Below are positions 5,757 through 9,008 of a stretch of 9,008 bases of DNA, one piece after another. The notes below the pieces were generated by a model. It was not told the DNA's origin, made no database searches, and saw only the letters and a program-made list of their open reading frames with translations. Made by a program: the position numbers and the translations under genes. Origin of the DNA: Rhodoferax sp. (GTDB taxonomy: Bacteria; Pseudomonadota; Gammaproteobacteria; Burkholderiales; Burkholderiaceae_C); the NCBI GenBank assembly GCA_018882485.1, contig VERU01000073.1, positions 1 through 9,008 on the forward strand, in the 5' to 3' direction. Position 1 is the stretch's first letter, and each line of letters starts with the position of its first letter.

Positions 5757-8700
5757 TCACAGGCTCAGCAGCGCCCAGGCCTTGTCCAGCCGCTTGACGC
5801 TGACCGGCTGGGGGGTGCGCAGTTCCTGGGCATACAGGCTGACCCGCAGTTCCTCGGGCAGCCATCGGAACTCGGCCAGCCGTTCGTCCTGTACCCCCTT
5901 GCGCTCGGCCACCCGGCGCCAGAACCGCTGTTCCAGCGGCTGGATCTCCGCTTGCCGGGCGGCATCCCGGGCCGGATCGGCCCGCCACTTGTCCAGCCGC
6001 AACACCACGGCCTTGAGGTAGCGGGGCAGGTGCTGCAGCGCCGCCCAGGGGGTGTCCACCAGAAAACGGGGCGTCACCAGCCGGGCCAGCTGGGCGCTGC
6101 AATCGGCCACCGCCTGGGTCGCCTGCCGGCTGTCACGCAGCTTGCGCTGGGCCAGGCCGTATTCCAGCAGGATGGCGCTGGCCAGCCGCGCCACCTCCTG
6201 GGCGATCAGGTTGAGCCGGGCCCGACCCTCATCGAGCCGCTGACCGAACGCATCGGCCGACAGCGGCAGCGGATCGGCCAGGAAGGCGCGGTCCAGCGCC
6301 AGCGCCACGATCTGCTCGCGCAGCCCCTCCAGCGTCAGGCTCGCGCCACCGGCAGAGCCCGCATCGCCCTGGCGGCCCAGGGCCAGGTAGGCCACGGCCA
6401 TCTTCTGCAGATCGGGGATGTTTTTTTCCAGGTACTTGAGGGCTTCGCGGATCTGCAGCGCAAACAGGCGGCGCAGGCCCACCCGGTGCCGCTGGGCTGC
6501 GGTGTGCGGTTCGTCGAACACCTCGATGCCGACCGCATCACCCAGGTCCACCAGCGCCGGATAGCCGATCAGGCTTTGCGCGCCCTTGCGGATCTCCAGC
6601 AGCTCGGGCAACTCGCCGAACTGCCAGGCGGTGTAACGCTGTCCCGCTACCGCGGGCGCATCGGCGCCGCCATTCGCTTCTTTTTTGGTAGCACGATCAC
6701 CAGATTTGACGGGGCTTACAGCCCGATTTGACCCCGAAACCGCGGTATGGGGCCGGGCGGGCTGGGCACTGCCCGGGGCGGCGCCAGCACCGCTTGCGGC
6801 CGGCAACGCACCGGTTTTCAGGGCCGCCAGGGCCTGGAACGCGCCCCGGGCCCGGTGGCCCAGATCCGCCTTGAGGGCTGCCAGATTGCGCCCGGCGCCC
6901 AGCTGGCGACCGTGCTCGTCGACCACCCGATAGTTCATGAAATGGTGCGGACTCAGGCTGTCCTGCTTGAAATCGTTGCGCTCGATGTCGACCGAGGTGG
7001 CTGCGCGCACCAGGCGCAGCAGCGCATCGACCAGCGGCCCCTGGCCGAACACTTCCTCGGCCAGCAGGCTGGCGGCAAAGCGCTCGGCCGTCTGCGGCAG
7101 CGGCACCAGCCGCGATCGCGGCCGCTGGTGCAGGCTCTTGAGCAGGGCCAGCACCTTGTCCTTGAGCATGCCCGGCACCAGCCATTCGCAGCGTTCCTCG
7201 CTGACCTGGTTGAGCACATACAGCGGTACGCTGACCGTCAGCCCGTCGCGCGGGTCACCCGGCTCGTGCAGGTAATCGGCCTGGCAGTCGATGCCACCCA
7301 GCCGGATCCGGGCCGGAAAGGCACTGCCCGTGATGCCGGCCGCGGCGTGGCGCATGAGCTCGTCGCGGGTCAGACGCAGCAAGGAGGGCTGCTGACGCAC
7401 CTCGTGGCGGTACCAGTCTTCCAGGGTGCGGGCACTGCAGACCTCGGCGGGCAGCGCGCGGTCGTAAAAGGCGACGATCAGCTCCTCGTCCACCAGCACA
7501 TCCTGGCGGCGTGCCTTGTGCTCCAGTTCCTCGACTTCGCGCACCAGCGCCTGGTTGGCTGCCAGAAACGGCAGCGAGGTCTCCCACTGCCCGGCCACCA
7601 GCGCCTCGCGGATGAACAGGTCGCGCGCAGCGGCCGGATCGACCCGGCTGTACGCGACCCGCCGTCCGCTGTAGACCAGCAGGCCGTACAGGGTGGCCCG
7701 CTCCAGCGCCACCACTTCGCCGGCCTTCTTCTCCCAGTGCGGATCGAGCAGCTGCTTTTTGAGCAGATGGGCGCCCACCTGCTCCAGCCAGGCCGGGTCG
7801 ATGACCGCCAGCCCCCGCCCGTACAGCCGGGTGGTCTCGACCAGCTCGGCGGCCACCACCCAGCGTCCGGGCTTCTTCGACAGGTGGGCTCCGGGGTGCG
7901 GGTAGAACTTGATGCCGCGTGCGCCCAGGTACTCGCCCTGGGCCCCTTCCAGCTCGCTGCGGCAGCCGACATTGCCCAGCAGACCGGCCAGCATGGCCAG
8001 GTGCAGCTGCTCGTAGCTGGCCGGCCGGGTGTTGAGCCGCCACTGGTGCTCGGCCACCACGGTGTGCAGCTGCGAATGGATGTCGCGCCACTCGCGCACC
8101 CGGCGCACACTGATGAAATGCTGGCGCAGCAGCGCCTCGAACTGGCGGTGGCTGAGCCGGTGTTCGGGTGCGCCCGAGTCCGTAGCCCGGCCGCCGCGGG
8201 ACTCATCCAGCCATTTCCAGAGTCGCAGATAACCCGAAAACTCGCTTTTCTCGTCGTCGAAGCGGGCGTGGGCGGCGTCGGCCTGGGCCTGCTGGTCCAG
8301 CGGCCGGTCGCGCACATCCTGCACGCTCAAGGCCGCCGCGATCACCAGCACCTCGTCGAGCGCGTGGCGGTCCCGCGCCGCCAGGATCATGCGCCCGACC
8401 CGGGGATCGAGCGGCAGCCGCGCCAGTTCCTGACCGATCGGCGTGAGCGACTGGGTGTCATCGACCGCGCCCAGCTCGGCCAGCAGCTGGTAGCCGTCGG
8501 CGATGGCTCGCCCGGACGGCCGCTCCAGAAAGGGAAATTCTTCCACCGGCCCGAGCCGCAGCGCCTTCATGCGCAGGATCACCCCGGCCAGCGAGCTGCG
8601 CAGGATTTCCGGATCGGTGAAACGCGCACGGGCCTGGTAGTCGGCCTCGTCGTAGAGCCGGATGCAGATGCCGTCGGCCACCCGGCCGCAGCGGCCGGCC

Positions 8701-9008
8701 CGCTGGTTGGCCGCCGCCTGGCTCACTGGCTCCACCAGCAGCTGCTCCACCTTGCTGCGAAAGCTGTAGCGCTTGACCCGCGCCGTGCCGGCGTCGATCA
8801 CATACCGGATGCCCGGCACGGTGAGGGAGGTTTCGGCCACATTGGTCGCCAGCACGATGCGCCGTCCGCCGTGCGGCTCGAAGATGCGGTCCTGCTCGGC
8901 CTGGGACAGGCGCGCAAACAAAGACAGCACTTCGGCGTTGCGCAGCGCCGGCATGGGCGCCAGGTGCTTGCGCAGGTGATCGGCCGCCTCGCGGATCTCG
9001 CGCTCGCC
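5757..9008 (-). CDS. hrpA: ATP-dependent RNA helicase HrpA, C-terminal 1083 residues (5' end outside window)
   Basis: HrpA is a large DEAH-box (DEAH/RHA, superfamily 2) RNA helicase, recently linked in E. coli to rescue of stalled or collided ribosomes. The open frame runs off the window edge: it begins GEREIREAADHLRKHLAP, a conserved HrpA stretch between helicase motifs III and IV, so RecA domain 1 with Walker A and DEAH is missing (roughly 300 residues). Visible parts in order: RecA domain 2 with motif V RIVLATNVAETSLTVPGI (about 50-67) and motif VI QRAGRCGR (102-109); the HA2 / winged-helix region (about 130-240); the OB-fold region (about 330-450, with RGIKFYPHPGAHLSKKPGRWVVAAE); and the long HrpA-specific C-terminal domain (DUF3418 type, about 505 to the end). 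Inside the latter a low-complexity linker (about 730-790) looks like an insertion relative to the E. coli protein. No frameshift or stop is seen. The internal Met codon at 8954 is not the start. Confidence 0.95.
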   Translation of the reverse strand, partial: GEREIREAADHLRKHLAPMPALRNAEVLSLFARLSQAEQDRIFEPHGGRRIVLATNVAETSLTVPGIRYVIDAGTARVKRYSFRSKVEQLLVEPVSQAAANQRAGRCGRVADGICIRLYDEADYQARARFTDPEILRSSLAGVILRMKALRLGPVEEFPFLERPSGRAIADGYQLLAELGAVDDTQSLTPIGQELARLPLDPRVGRMILAARDRHALDEVLVIAAALSVQDVRDRPLDQQAQADAAHARFDDEKSEFSGYLRLWKWLDESRGGRATDSGAPEHRLSHRQFEALLRQHFISVRRVREWRDIHSQLHTVVAEHQWRLNTRPASYEQLHLAMLAGLLGNVGCRSELEGAQGEYLGARGIKFYPHPGAHLSKKPGRWVVAAELVETTRLYGRGLAVIDPAWLEQVGAHLLKKQLLDPHWEKKAGEVVALERATLYGLLVYSGRRVAYSRVDPAAARDLFIREALVAGQWETSLPFLAANQALVREVEELEHKARRQDVLVDEELIVAFYDRALPAEVCSARTLEDWYRHEVRQQPSLLRLTRDELMRHAAAGITGSAFPARIRLGGIDCQADYLHEPGDPRDGLTVSVPLYVLNQVSEERCEWLVPGMLKDKVLALLKSLHQRPRSRLVPLPQTAERFAASLLAEEVFGQGPLVDALLRLVRAATSVDIERNDFKQDSLSPHHFMNYRVVDEHGRQLGAGRNLAALKADLGHRARGAFQALAALKTGALPAASGAGAAPGSAQPARPHTAVSGSNRAVSPVKSGDRATKKEANGGADAPAVAGQRYTAWQFGELPELLEIRKGAQSLIGYPALVDLGDAVGIEVFDEPHTAAQRHRVGLRRLFALQIREALKYLEKNIPDLQKMAVAYLALGRQGDAGSAGGASLTLEGLREQIVALALDRAFLADPLPLSADAFGQRLDEGRARLNLIAQEVARLASAILLEYGLAQRKLRDSRQATQAVADCSAQLARLVTPRFLVDTPWAALQHLPRYLKAVVLRLDKWRADPARDAARQAEIQPLEQRFWRRVAERKGVQDERLAEFRWLPEELRVSLYAQELRTPQPVSVKRLDKAWALLSL
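6630..6821 (-). other. Low-complexity linker insertion in HrpA with repeat-like DNA
   Basis: This stretch encodes an Ala/Gly/Ser/Pro-rich, probably disordered linker (about residues 730-793 of the visible HrpA) between conserved GAFQALAALK and YTAWQFGELPELLEI. From memory, E. coli HrpA has only a short connector here. The 3' half departs from the GC-rich codon style of its surroundings, with an AAA-AAA Lys pair and AAT, AGT, TCA and AAA codons. Its DNA contains two copies of GATTTGAC (6703-6710 and 6725-6732, plus-strand reading, 22 bases apart) with a perfect hairpin between them: GGGCT (6712-6716), loop TAC, AGCCC (6720-6724). The frame stays open throughout, so the insertion is tolerated. 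Confidence 0.55.

Noticed and set aside
6681..6690. Run of six A on the minus strand in hrpA (Lys-Lys) as a possible programmed frameshift site
   Set aside because: The codon phase is AAA|AAA|G, not the phase needed for a -1 slippery heptamer, and the zero frame continues open with conserved HrpA sequence on both sides.
4563..6731. 722-residue plus-strand open frame across the deacetylase gene and the end of hrpA
   Set aside because: Low-complexity Gln/Arg/Gly/His-rich translation with no domain, lying antisense to two clear genes; typical of GC-rich antisense frames.

Overview
The window is a GC-rich, densely coding stretch of an ordinary bacterial chromosome. It has seven protein genes, five of them complete. 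Gene order, protein sequences and an AT-rich intergenic repeat of a type I remember from these genomes suggest Betaproteobacteria, order Burkholderiales, most likely Comamonadaceae. That assignment rests on recognition, not on a search. I see no rRNA, tRNA, CRISPR array, transposase, integrase or phage gene. I also find no convincing new multi-gene system: this is a core-genome neighbourhood with a few points worth a second look.

Left part, plus strand (1-2416): the 3' part of lptF, then lptG overlapping it by 4 bases, then a small single-domain CbiX chelatase gene starting 4 bases after lptG. LptF and LptG are the inner-membrane subunits of the exporter that pulls lipopolysaccharide out of the membrane. 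CbiX puts a metal into sirohydrochlorin. Tight packing suggests one transcript.

Middle part, plus strand (2507-4623): after a 90-base gap with a possible promoter come a CysB-type LysR regulator and, overlapping it by 4 bases, a YbdL-type PLP aminotransferase that probably prefers methionine. CbiX (siroheme for sulfite reductase), CysB (sulfur assimilation control) and a methionine-type aminotransferase share a plausible sulfur theme. An AT-rich repeat-like element begins inside the last aminotransferase codons, supplies its stop codon and fills most of the 77-base gap to the convergent genes.

Right part, minus strand (9008-4701): hrpA, a large DEAH-box RNA helicase whose N-terminal part lies beyond the window, is followed after 9 bases by an acetylpolyamine amidohydrolase / class II histone-deacetylase-like gene. 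The Shine-Dalgarno of the second gene abuts the hrpA stop, so the two are probably co-transcribed and coupled. hrpA carries an unusual low-complexity linker whose DNA holds a direct repeat, a perfect hairpin and a stretch resembling the intergenic repeat.

The only gaps between genes are 2014-2017, 2417-2506, 4624-4700 and 5748-5756. None exceeds 300 bases.
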